Shown piece by piece: positions 6,344 through 13,669 of a stretch of DNA of 28,414 nt. How positions within the stretch are numbered: the first letter of the stretch is position 1; each line of letters begins with the position of its first letter. This DNA comes from JANXVY01 sp040080145. Its GTDB lineage: Bacteria; Pseudomonadota; Alphaproteobacteria; Rhizobiales; Hyphomicrobiaceae. Where the stretch lies: NCBI GenBank assembly GCA_040080145.1, contig JBEBJA010000257.1, positions 1 through 28,414 on the forward strand, written 5' to 3'. Below the pieces are notes generated by a model. It worked only from the letters and a program-made list of their open reading frames with translations, made no database searches and was not told the DNA's origin. The position numbers were made by a program, and so were the translations under genes.

Positions 6344-7462
6344 TCAACTGCGCCCTGGTTTGACCCGTACGCCCGGCGAAGGCCGCTCCAGCAGCACATC
6401 ACGCCGGAACCGGTACATCTTAGCCGGCCGGCCGCCAGTCGCCGCCTTGACGACACCTGTCGGCTCGACCAGTCCTCCGCTTTCAACCAGACGGCGGAAA
6501 TTCTGCTTGTGGAGGTGCGGCCCCAGGATCGCTTCGACCGTCCGCTGGAGTTCATACAACGTAAACTCGTCAGGCAGCAGTTCGAAGATCACCGGGCGGT
6601 ACTTGATCTTCCCCCGGATGCGTCCAATCGCTGTCGCGAGAATCCGCCGGTGATCGTACTGCATCGCAGCCCCAACCGGCATTCGCCCCGCATCCAGGCT
6701 CAATCGCCCGTCCCGCTGGGCCTCGGCGGCAAGACCGGCTTCATACATGAGCTCATACCGCTCGAGCACCTTTTCTTCATCCCAAGTGCTGCCACAAGTG
6801 CTGCCACTAGTGCTGCCCGTGGGTGAATCGCCGCCATCGGTGCCAAAGCACATTCGCACGCGCTCCGCCCTTCCGATTGGACGTATCGGCCCATGCGGAT
6901 CGACGGGTGCTCGCGCCCAGGCGTTCAGCCGGGGGATAATGTCGTGATCCAAAACTTCTGCCGGTCCGTCCCGGCGATCTTCCCAAGGGAAATAATCATA
7001 CCAGCTCCGCCATTGATTGCGTTCGCCCGGTTCCTCGCAGCACTGCCGCAGGGCGAGGTAACCAATTGAAACCACATGCGGACCCGTGTCGCCCGGCTGG
7101 GCGTGCCGCCCGCGGTCGCCAAACGTATACAACTGCTCGACATACCCAAGTTCGAGCCCCGTCTGCGCTGCAACACCTGCCCGCAGGCCGATATCGAGCG
7201 TGCGATGATTGAGTGGTGAAAACGGCCCGAACGGCAGCGCATCGCTGTGGGCTAAAGCCGCCGCACCGCGCACGACAAGCACCATCGGTTCGCTGTCACG
7301 CACCGCCAGAATGGCAGCCGTCAATCCGATCTCGACCGCAGACGCGGGTGATGCGGGATTGGGCTTGGATGATCCGCTGTCGTGCGGCGACATGGCTTTC
7401 TCGATCAACGAAATACTGGTCCCTGTCACATGACCGGTAACGCCTGTGCCTTTCGTTTTCAT
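6344..7462 (-). CDS. nadQ: NadQ/NrtR-like Nudix-HTH regulator of NAD synthesis
   Basis: A 372-residue protein with an N-terminal Nudix-like domain that lacks the catalytic GX5EX7REUXEEXGU box but keeps the regulator signature GYVEQLYTFGDRGR and VVSIGYLAL, and a C-terminal winged helix (FTLYELQRTVEAILG, then NFRRLVESGGLVEPTG and GRPAKMYRF). This is the layout of NrtR and of the alphaproteobacterial COG4111 regulator called NadQ, which senses NAD-related nucleotides and represses nad genes. Start ATG 7462 has GAGGGG 8 bases upstream; a GTG at 7471 is less likely. The interdomain linker carries a threefold GST-type repeat. It sits directly upstream of nadA on the same strand. The gene symbol is from family knowledge plus context. 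Confidence 0.8.
   Translation of the reverse strand: MKTKGTGVTGHVTGTSISLIEKAMSPHDSGSSKPNPASPASAVEIGLTAAILAVRDSEPMVLVVRGAAALAHSDALPFGPFSPLNHRTLDIGLRAGVAAQTGLELGYVEQLYTFGDRGRHAQPGDTGPHVVSIGYLALRQCCEEPGERNQWRSWYDYFPWEDRRDGPAEVLDHDIIPRLNAWARAPVDPHGPIRPIGRAERVRMCFGTDGGDSPTGSTSGSTCGSTWDEEKVLERYELMYEAGLAAEAQRDGRLSLDAGRMPVGAAMQYDHRRILATAIGRIRGKIKYRPVIFELLPDEFTLYELQRTVEAILGPHLHKQNFRRLVESGGLVEPTGVVKAATGGRPAKMYRFRRDVLLERPSPGVRVKPGRS
6784..6819. repeat. 12-bp tandem repeat inside the nadQ linker
   Basis: Three consecutive units of AAGTGCTGCCAC with small changes encode GSTS-GSTC-GSTW on the minus strand, in the segment joining the Nudix-like and winged-helix domains. In-frame 12-bp units could expand or shrink by slippage without breaking the frame. 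Confidence 0.8.
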
Positions 7463-7505
7463 AAACGGCACCCCTCAAACATCGCTGCGTTGCCAATTAG
7501 CGCCA

Positions 7506-7523
7506 ATGCTCGAAATTGAACAT
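7506..7523 (-). promoter_or_regulatory. Possible degenerate second operator upstream of nadQ
   Basis: ATGCTCGAAATTGAACAT lies 44 bases upstream of the nadQ start and resembles the nadA palindrome (ATGCTCA/TGAGCAT) with one mismatch in each half and a spacer one base longer. It could allow autoregulation, but the spacing change weakens the case. Confidence 0.3.
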
Positions 7524-8215
7524 CAGTTTCTCGTTTGCGTCGTGAGCTGATGATAACATCGCAGGAAACTGCGTTGCGCTTGTTCGGCGGGCCATGGCTC
7601 CAAGCCGTCCAGCACACCGGTCGTATCGTGCGAAAGCCCGCCTGGCCGTCCGAAAAATGTTTCCGCTTCCGCTTCCATAAAGCCGGCCAGCCGTGTCGCC
7701 TCGTAATAGGCGGCAATTGTGTCCGCATGCTTGATGTGCGCAGTAATCTTGTCCGGCAATGTCTCAGGCAGCCCAAACCGCACATGCACTGCAGCCATCA
7801 ACCGGTTCTCGAACGCTTTGTAGTCAAGCCCGATCGCTGTCTTGAACGGACTGATCAGGTCGCCAACCACATACTCTGCCGCATCATGGAGCAAGGCCGC
7901 AAGCCGCCACTCCGGCGTCCAATCCGTTCGGCCGTCCCTGGCGATCATCTCGACAATCAGCGCATGCTGCGCCACTGAAAACGCATGCGCCCCAACCGTC
8001 TGCCCGTTCCATCGCGCAACGCGCGCAAGCCCATGCGCGATGTCCTCGATCTCGATGTCGGCCGGCTCGGGGTTCAACAAATCAAGCCGCCGTCCCGACA
8101 GCATCCGCTGCCAAGCGCGCGTCGGTTTTCCCGACGGTTTGCACAGCCCGGATTCCCCTCCCCCTTGCGGGCAGTCGTTAGGGGTGGGCGAGCCTTTTGC
8201 CGCGATCGTGCTCAT
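7523..8215 (-). CDS. HD-domain phosphohydrolase (YfbR-like)
   Basis: A 230-residue predicted metal-dependent phosphohydrolase of the HD superfamily, closest in layout to YfbR-type 5'-deoxynucleotidases. The metal ligands appear as the His in GAHAFSVAQHALI, HD in LLHDAAEYVVGDL, and the Asp in IKHADTIAAYYEA. The ATG at 8215 overlaps the tag stop codon as ATGA, implying translational coupling. Residues about 8-21 (GSPTPNDCPQGGGE) are encoded by a copy of repeat family A, so either this N-terminal segment is a repeat insertion tolerated by the protein, or the real start is further in. The substrate is not visible from sequence. Confidence 0.85.
   Translation of the reverse strand: MSTIAAKGSPTPNDCPQGGGESGLCKPSGKPTRAWQRMLSGRRLDLLNPEPADIEIEDIAHGLARVARWNGQTVGAHAFSVAQHALIVEMIARDGRTDWTPEWRLAALLHDAAEYVVGDLISPFKTAIGLDYKAFENRLMAAVHVRFGLPETLPDKITAHIKHADTIAAYYEATRLAGFMEAEAETFFGRPGGLSHDTTGVLDGLEPWPAEQAQRSFLRCYHQLTTQTRN
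8154..8190 (+). repeat. Dispersed repeat family A, copy 3, inside a coding region
   Basis: TTCCCCTCCCCCTTGCGGG followed by a degraded second arm and GTTAGGGGTGGG. It overlaps the N-terminal codons of the HD phosphohydrolase. Relative to the copy at 1388 the right arm has lost its complementarity (GCAGTC in place of GGGAGG), so it no longer forms the full hairpin. Confidence 0.75.
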
Positions 8216-8838
8216 TTCGCAACCCTCGCACGTCCAGCCTTTTGCCGTGCTGCCAGAAACTTCGCTTGCAACTTCCCGCACGGCCCATGCCGGTGACAGC
8301 TCGTCAAATGATCGTTCACGATTCCCACCGATTGCATGAACGCATACAAGGTCGTTGGCCCCACAAACCGGAACCCGCGCTTTTTCAGCGCTTTCGACAG
8401 CGCGACGGAAACCTCCGTTTGCGCTGGAATATTGCCATGGGCGGCATGCGCGGTATCGCGCGGGACGTCCCGCGCAAATCCCCAGATAAAATCGGCAAGC
8501 GTCTGTTCTTCCCGCAACTTCAAATACGCCTGCGCCGATAAAATCGCGCCCTCGATCTTCAGCCGGTTGCGGACAATCCCCGCATCATTCATCAGGCGCG
8601 CCACTTCACGTTCCCCATACCCCGCAATCGTCTCGGCATCGAATCCGTCAAATGCGGTTCGAAAATGATCGCGCTTCCGCAAGATGGTCAGCCACGACAA
8701 TCCGCTTTGAAATCCCTCAAGGACCAGTTTCTCAAACAGCCGCACATCGTCACCTTGAGGCACGCCCCATTCGGTGTCGTGGTAAGTCATGTACGCAGGA
8801 TCAGACAATCCGGGCCACATGCAGCGCGGCTTTTCCAT
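8212..8838 (-). CDS. tag: DNA-3-methyladenine glycosylase I
   Basis: Base-excision repair enzyme that removes 3-methyladenine. The 208-residue protein shows the Tag zinc-binding signature split between the N-terminus (CMWP, YHDTEWG) and the C-terminus (HLTSCHRH), and the core LFEKLVLEGFQSGLSWLTIL followed by RNRLKIE. It starts at ATG 8838, 5 bases after the ygfZ stop codon, and overlaps the HD gene start by ATGA, so ygfZ-tag-HD looks like one minus-strand operon. No sign of Ada-type regulation is visible. Confidence 0.95.
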   Translation of the reverse strand: MEKPRCMWPGLSDPAYMTYHDTEWGVPQGDDVRLFEKLVLEGFQSGLSWLTILRKRDHFRTAFDGFDAETIAGYGEREVARLMNDAGIVRNRLKIEGAILSAQAYLKLREEQTLADFIWGFARDVPRDTAHAAHGNIPAQTEVSVALSKALKKRGFRFVGPTTLYAFMQSVGIVNDHLTSCHRHGPCGKLQAKFLAARQKAGRARVAK

Positions 8839-8843
8839 TCAAC

Positions 8844-9677
8844 TCATCCTGAAATCTTAGGCGCAAGACGCGCCACATCATCCATATTCGGCGCGACGCT
8901 CACCCCGCCACAGGTCAGTCCAACGCCCTTGGCTTCAAACTCGACGACCCGGTCCAGCCGCAACAATGCGAGCCCCGTGCTGCCAGCGCTCGACCCCATC
9001 GCGCCGATCACAACCTCGCCCGCCAGCACCTCTGTCCCCGCCGTCGGCAATGCACCTACGCCGCTCACCCTGACAAACCGCTTACGGGCCGTGCCCCGAT
9101 GCTCCATCCGCGCCACGATCTCTTGGCCGACGTAACACCCCTTGGTGAACGACACTCCGTTCGTCTGATCAAACAGCGCCTCATGGGCAAATGCATCCCC
9201 GAACGCATAATCCTTCCCCCCCTCCGGCACCCCAAGCGCAATCCGGTGCGCATGATAGGCGGCGTAGGCCGCTGCATCCGGGGACGAATGCAGGTCTGCA
9301 AAGCCTCGGTTGCCAAGTTCAGCCATTCGAGGATCAGCATAGCCCGCGGCCGGATGCGGCCAACGCACTTCGATATGAACGTCCGGTACCGCGCTGATCG
9401 CAACCTTCGCCCGCAGCTTATACATCGACAGACGCTTCACGAGCGCCGCCGCCTGATCCTTCGCCACATCGAGCCAAAAGCCGTCGCTTGCTTTCACCAC
9501 AAAGAAATCAAACAAAATTTTCCCCTGCGGCGACAGCAGTCCAGCAAAGATCGCATCCTGTTTGTCCAGCAAGTCCATGTCATTGGTGATGATGTTATCG
9601 AGAAACTTCCGCGCATCCTCCCCGGTGACGGCCACCACACCCCGATCCGGCAACAAGGCGATCTTGGCTGTGTTCAT
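8844..9677 (-). CDS. ygfZ: YgfZ/GcvT-fold tetrahydrofolate-binding Fe-S maintenance protein
   Basis: A 277-residue protein of the YgfZ (IBA57/COG0354) family, which binds tetrahydrofolate and helps maintain certain Fe-S enzymes. The diagnostic KGCYVGQE motif appears near residue 180, and the N-terminal GcvT-like region contains VTGEDARKFLDNIITND and AGLLSPQGKILFDFFV. Start ATG 9677 gives the usual length. It is first in a compact run with tag and the HD protein, and faces away from the dihydroorotase gene across about 190 bases. NadA in this window is an Fe-S enzyme, but a direct functional link is only a guess. Confidence 0.93.
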   Translation of the reverse strand: MNTAKIALLPDRGVVAVTGEDARKFLDNIITNDMDLLDKQDAIFAGLLSPQGKILFDFFVVKASDGFWLDVAKDQAAALVKRLSMYKLRAKVAISAVPDVHIEVRWPHPAAGYADPRMAELGNRGFADLHSSPDAAAYAAYHAHRIALGVPEGGKDYAFGDAFAHEALFDQTNGVSFTKGCYVGQEIVARMEHRGTARKRFVRVSGVGALPTAGTEVLAGEVVIGAMGSSAGSTGLALLRLDRVVEFEAKGVGLTCGGVSVAPNMDDVARLAPKISG

Positions 9678-9798
9678 TCAAGGGGCTCGATGGTTGCGGT
9701 TTCTGTCTGACTTTCGTATGCCGCTCAAACGACCGTGACAACCCGTTTGCCGTAAGTCGCCCGATACTTCTCTCGAGTCATAGAATGAGAGGGGAGTT

Positions 9799-9845
9799 TG
9801 AGGGGTCACCCCTCAAGCGGGTTGAAGGGCGGCAGCCCTTCCCGC
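9799..9845. repeat. Two adjacent hairpins in the dihydroorotase leader
   Basis: TGAGGGGTCACCCCTCA (9799-9815) is an 8-bp-arm palindrome. It is followed by GAAGGGC-GGCA-GCCCTTC (9824-9841), extendable by GCGG/CCGC on its flanks to 9845. They end about 24 bases before the pyrC ATG and 11 before its AAAGG ribosome site. They could influence leader RNA folding or simply be another palindromic element. Confidence 0.6.
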
Positions 9846-9868
9846 GCAGCGGCTCAGAAAGGCCAGCC

Positions 9869-11194
9869 ATGTCTGACACCTACGACCTGATCCTGCGCGG
9901 CGGCACCGTCGTCAACCACGACGGCGAGGGCGTCCGCGACATCGGCATGCGCGACGGCCGCATCGCCGCGATCGGCCAACTCGCCAACGCCAAAGCCGCC
10001 CAAACCCTCGACGCCCGCCACCTCCACATTCTCCCTGGCGTGATCGACAGCCAGGTCCATTTTCGCGAGCCAGGCCTCGAACATAAAGAGGACCTCGAAT
10101 CCGGCAGCCGCGCAGCCGTCATGGGCGGCGTCACGGCGGTGTTCGAAATGCCCAACACCAAGCCGCTGACCACCAACGCCGAAACCCTCGCCGATAAAGT
10201 CGCGCGCGCCAAAAACCGCATGTTCTGCGACTTCGCGTTTTACGTCGGCGGCACCCGCGAAAACATCGCAGACATTGCCAAACTCGAACGCTTAGAAGGC
10301 TCCGCTGGCATCAAGGTTTTCATGGGCTCCTCGACCGGCGACCTGTTGGTCGACGATGAATCCTCTCTCGATCACATCATCGCCAAACTGTCCCGCCGCG
10401 CCGCCTTCCATGCTGAAGACGAAGCCCGCCTGAATGCCCGCAAGCACCTGCGCGAACCCGGCAATCCGGCGACCCACCCCGTCTGGCGCGACGAGGAAGC
10501 CGCCCTCATCGCCACAACGCGCCTCGTCAAACTCGCTGAAAAATACGGCAAGCGCGTCCACGTCCTCCACATCTCGACCGCCGCCGAAATGGAGTTCTTG
10601 AGTCACCATAAGGACTGGGCAACCGTCGAAGTCACCCCCCACCACCTGACGCTGGAAGCCCCGGAATGTTATGAGCGCCTGGGCACCTATTGCCAAATGA
10701 ACCCGCCCGTTCGCGACGCCCGCCACCGCGCCCGCATCTGGGCAGGGCTCACCGATGGCACCGTCGATGTCTTAGGCTCCGACCACGCCCCTCATGCCCG
10801 TGCGGAAAAAGACCACGCCTACCCCGACAGCCACTCAGGCATGACTGGCGTGCAAACGCTGGTCCCGATCATGCTGGATCACGTCAACAAAGGCCGCCTC
10901 TCGCTTGCGAGGCTGGTTGACCTCACAAGCCACGGTCCGCATCGCATCTTCGGCCTGCGCGGCAAGGGGCGCATCGCGCTGGGCTACGACGCCGATTTCA
11001 CCATTGTCGATTTGAAGCGCACCGAAACGATCACCAACGCCCAACAGCAAAGCCGCTGCGGCTGGACGCCCTACGATGGCGTCAAAGTCACCGGCTGGCC
11101 TGTCGGCACGCTCGTTCGCGGCCAACCCGCCATGTGGCAAGGCGAACTTGCACCCTCTGCCACCGGCGCCCCCGTCCGCTTCTGGGAAAGCTGA
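9869..11194 (+). CDS. pyrC: Dihydroorotase
   Basis: Cyclises carbamoyl aspartate to dihydroorotate in pyrimidine synthesis. Amidohydrolase metal-site motifs are in order: SQVHFREPG, GIKVFMGSS, the His in VHVLHISTA, VTPHHLTL and GSDHAPH, with the C-terminal GYDADFTIVDL strand. The 441-residue protein resembles the class I (TIGR00857) enzymes found in Hyphomicrobiales rather than the short E. coli PyrC. Start ATG 9869 is chosen because AAAGG lies 6 bases upstream and family similarity begins at once (YDLILRGGTVVNHDGEGV). No pyrB-like gene is visible next to it, so the partner transcarbamoylase is elsewhere. Confidence 0.93.
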   Translation: MSDTYDLILRGGTVVNHDGEGVRDIGMRDGRIAAIGQLANAKAAQTLDARHLHILPGVIDSQVHFREPGLEHKEDLESGSRAAVMGGVTAVFEMPNTKPLTTNAETLADKVARAKNRMFCDFAFYVGGTRENIADIAKLERLEGSAGIKVFMGSSTGDLLVDDESSLDHIIAKLSRRAAFHAEDEARLNARKHLREPGNPATHPVWRDEEAALIATTRLVKLAEKYGKRVHVLHISTAAEMEFLSHHKDWATVEVTPHHLTLEAPECYERLGTYCQMNPPVRDARHRARIWAGLTDGTVDVLGSDHAPHARAEKDHAYPDSHSGMTGVQTLVPIMLDHVNKGRLSLARLVDLTSHGPHRIFGLRGKGRIALGYDADFTIVDLKRTETITNAQQQSRCGWTPYDGVKVTGWPVGTLVRGQPAMWQGELAPSATGAPVRFWES

Positions 11195-11204
11195 TCTATT
11201 ACAA

Positions 11205-11235
11205 CGTCATGGCCGCGCAGGCGGCCACCCACGAC
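11205..11235. repeat. Dispersed repeat family B, copy 2
   Basis: Matches 3196-3226 at 30 of 31 bases, including the hairpin TGGCCGC-GCAG-GCGGCCA. It lies 10 bases after the pyrC stop codon and could serve as its 3'-end hairpin. Confidence 0.75.
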
Positions 11236-11276
11236 ATTTCACCATGAGGGTGTGCTATGTTTTTGCGGGAATTGAA

Positions 11277-11651
11277 TTATTCGCTTAACGACCATTCTAC
11301 TGCCAGCGTCTGATCGCGGCCTTCCCAAACGAACGTACATTCAGAAATTATTCCGAGCGATCCTGCTGGGCGTATCGTCTGAACTTCAAACATCAAATTA
11401 ACGCCGCTCTCTATGAACTCGCTGCGATCTTGGCCGGCAGCTGAGACTATGATCCGTCGCTCCAAGTGTTCGAGTACCTGCATAACGACGACAAATTCTC
11501 GATCAGTCAGCACGACGTTCGCAGAGAATGGGTCGCTTCCGAAACTAGCAAGGCTGCATCGACCCGAAGAAATGAGTGCCATCTCAGCAAGTCGGCGAAA
11601 TAGGCAAGGATCAAACTCGGAATCGGACAAGCTCTCCGACACCAACCCCAT
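11277..11651 (-). CDS. Small protein of unknown function, downstream of bamE
   Basis: A 124-residue frame from ATG 11651, six bases after the bamE stop codon on the same strand, so it could be co-transcribed with bamE. No family is recognised. It has alternating hydrophobic strands (VVLTDREFVVVMQVLEHLE, TFVWEGRDQTLAVEW) suggesting a small beta-rich soluble protein, no signal peptide, and less GC-rich sequence than its neighbours. Like the unknown gene at 1877-2269, it is appended to the end of a conserved transcription unit. A spurious frame cannot be fully excluded. Confidence 0.5.
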   Translation of the reverse strand: MGLVSESLSDSEFDPCLFRRLAEMALISSGRCSLASFGSDPFSANVVLTDREFVVVMQVLEHLERRIIVSAAGQDRSEFIESGVNLMFEVQTIRPAGSLGIISECTFVWEGRDQTLAVEWSLSE

Positions 11652-11657
11652 TGAACT

Positions 11658-12164
11658 TCAGTTCCCAAACATCTGCTTGCTGCCGAGGTTGCGGAACAAC
11701 GACTTGATGAGTCCTTCATCCTTCGCGCCGGGAGCTGGCGTCTTCGAGCTGATAAAGTCGAACACCTTGCCATCCTTCAAGCCGTAGTTTGCGACCCGGT
11801 CCACCGAGCCGCCTGCATTGAAGTATACGGCGACGACCTGCCGGTCCGTCTCGCGCGCCGACAAGAACGACTTTTCCGCTTCTGTCGATGAAATGTAATA
11901 GAAGGTATTGCCGCTCGCGAGCGGCGAAGTCGTTGTCGGCGTCCCAAGCGTGAGGCGCACCTGATCCTGCGACATGCCAGGTGTGATCTGCTGGATATCG
12001 GTTTCGCGGAACTGATGGCCATGCTTGGTGATCGTCTCGGCGCAGCCGCTTGCAAGCAACACCACAGCGGCAAGGGAAACAGCCAAACCGGCCTTTGACA
12101 TGCAGGTAACGCACGACCGCGCGCGAACACGCGATTTCGATGTCACCTTGAAAAAGTCACTCAT
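11658..12164 (-). CDS. bamE: BamE/SmpA-OmlA outer-membrane assembly lipoprotein
   Basis: Lipoprotein component of the BAM complex, which folds outer-membrane beta-barrels. A hydrophobic signal segment ends in the lipobox LLASGC (Cys near residue 41), followed by the SmpA/OmlA core ITPGMSQDQVRLTLGTP, YYISSTE and VVAVYFNAGGSVDRVANYGL. ATG 12164 with GAGGGA just upstream gives 168 residues; an internal ATG near 12098 would give a more standard-length signal peptide but has no clear ribosome site. Divergent from the bc1 chaperone gene over about 225 bases, an arrangement I recall as common in this order. Confidence 0.9.
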   Translation of the reverse strand: MSDFFKVTSKSRVRARSCVTCMSKAGLAVSLAAVVLLASGCAETITKHGHQFRETDIQQITPGMSQDQVRLTLGTPTTTSPLASGNTFYYISSTEAEKSFLSARETDRQVVAVYFNAGGSVDRVANYGLKDGKVFDFISSKTPAPGAKDEGLIKSLFRNLGSKQMFGN

Positions 12165-12389
12165 CAACCGTCCCTCTGCCCGTCCAACGTATGCCCGTCT
12201 AACCGTACCGTCAGTGCCGAAACACACGACGAATGATTGCGCTGCACAATTCTCAGCGACTCAAACCCTGCGAACCCGACACTATCTAACCCGCTCGCGG
12301 TTCGCTATTCACTTTAGCTTAACGTACCCCCAGGCAGCCAACGCCATCCACAGGCATCACCTGACTGCAGAAAGGCCTGAATTCCTCAA

Positions 12390-12926
12390 ATGTTTACGTG
12401 GCTTGCGAAACGATCCCAGACCAAACGCAAAGCACGCGACCTTTATGGCGCCGTCGTGGCGCAGGCCCGCAATCCGGCATTTTATATCGGCTTTGGCGTC
12501 GCAGACACACCGGTTGGCCGCTATGAACTGATAGCACTGCATCTGATTCTGGCGCTTGACCGCCTCGGACAATCCGACGTCGTTGATGAAGTCCTGCGCC
12601 GCGAAACGCTGGAAACCTTCGTGACCGATCTTGACGACGCCATGCGCGAATTCGGCGTCGGCGACCCAACGGTTCCCAAGCGCGTCAAGCACGCTGCCGG
12701 CGGCGTCTACGCTCGCGACCAAGCCTATCGCGCAGCGCTTGCCGACCCCGGCAATGCCGCCCTTGAACATGTCCTTGCCGAAAATGTCTACCAGGCGCAA
12801 AAAGACATGCCTGTGCAACGCCTTGCAGCATATGTCCGCTCCGCTGTCACCCACCTCAAAGCCCAGTCCGCGGACACCTTGCGTTCCGGCGTCATCACCT
12901 TCCCTAACCTCGAGCAGCAGTCATGA
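12390..12926 (+). CDS. Ubiquinol-cytochrome c chaperone (CBP3-like)
   Basis: A 178-residue member of the ubiquinol-cytochrome c chaperone family (PF03981; mitochondrial Cbp3 relatives), implicated in cytochrome bc1 assembly. Recognised from ARDLYGAVVAQARNPAFY, the RYELIALHLILALDRL helix, LRRETLETFVTDLDDAMREFGVGD and GGVYARDQAYRAAL. No signal peptide is evident, so it should act on the cytoplasmic side. Its TGA overlaps the next start as ATGA (12923-12926), which implies coupling with the YceD protein. Confidence 0.88.
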   Translation: MFTWLAKRSQTKRKARDLYGAVVAQARNPAFYIGFGVADTPVGRYELIALHLILALDRLGQSDVVDEVLRRETLETFVTDLDDAMREFGVGDPTVPKRVKHAAGGVYARDQAYRAALADPGNAALEHVLAENVYQAQKDMPVQRLAAYVRSAVTHLKAQSADTLRSGVITFPNLEQQS

Positions 12927-13456
12927 CCATATTGCCCTGGACGCACGCGATTGCCGATATGCCGGCCAAGTCTCGCGACTATACGCGCGAAGCCTCGCTT
13001 AACGAGATGGCGGCCATGGCGACCGATCTTGGCCTCCTTGGCTGTTCGAAGCTGCATGCCCAGTATGCCATCCGCGCCATCGGCGGCGGACGCTATAAGT
13101 TGACCGGCACACTTGATGCAACTGTCACCCAGGCGTGCGTCATCACCCTCGAACCTATTGTAAGCACTCTGAAACTTCCCGTCGACGTCGAGTTCAGCCC
13201 AGACGCCACCAATGCCTCGCCACGCAAATCCAGCGGCGACGAAGGGGAAGACGTCGAAGTCTCCTCGCTCCCCGACGTGGAACCGATTGAAAACGCCAGT
13301 TTGGACGTGGGCCGCGTCGTCTTCGAAACCCTCGCCGCCGGTATCGACCCTTTCCCGAAAAAGCCCGATGCCGCCTTCGCGTGGGACGACCCCCGCGCCG
13401 CCGATCCCAAAAGCAACCCCTTCGCCGTCCTCGCCAACCTCAAGCCGAAGCAATAA
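12923..13456 (+). CDS. YceD family protein (DUF177)
   Basis: A 177-residue YceD/DUF177 protein. In many bacteria this family precedes rpmF-plsX-fabH, and in plants a member affects 23S rRNA accumulation. Family features are the N-terminal strand region, GGRYKLTGTLDATVTQACVITLEP with the conserved CV.TLEP segment, and the acidic C-terminal half ending in NPFAVLANLK. It overlaps the preceding gene by 4 bases. Unusually compared with many bacteria, no rpmF is found between it and plsX; the gap 13457-13669 holds no gene that I can support. Confidence 0.88.
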   Translation: MTILPWTHAIADMPAKSRDYTREASLNEMAAMATDLGLLGCSKLHAQYAIRAIGGGRYKLTGTLDATVTQACVITLEPIVSTLKLPVDVEFSPDATNASPRKSSGDEGEDVEVSSLPDVEPIENASLDVGRVVFETLAAGIDPFPKKPDAAFAWDDPRAADPKSNPFAVLANLKPKQ

Positions 13457-13669
13457 CCGTCCCATTGCTTCCCGCAGGCGGCCCTGCACGCGCCGATCCG
13501 GGGTCTCTACAAGCCTCCGAGGGACCGCAAACCCACCCCAGCATAAAACCGGTTGTATGGCGCTTGCAATTGGGTATGTTCCCAACCGGTGGTGGGTACG
13601 GGGAACTTCACAACACTATCCCACCGTGCCGAATGGTTGATTCAATTCATAAAAGGACTGCCCGCGCCA

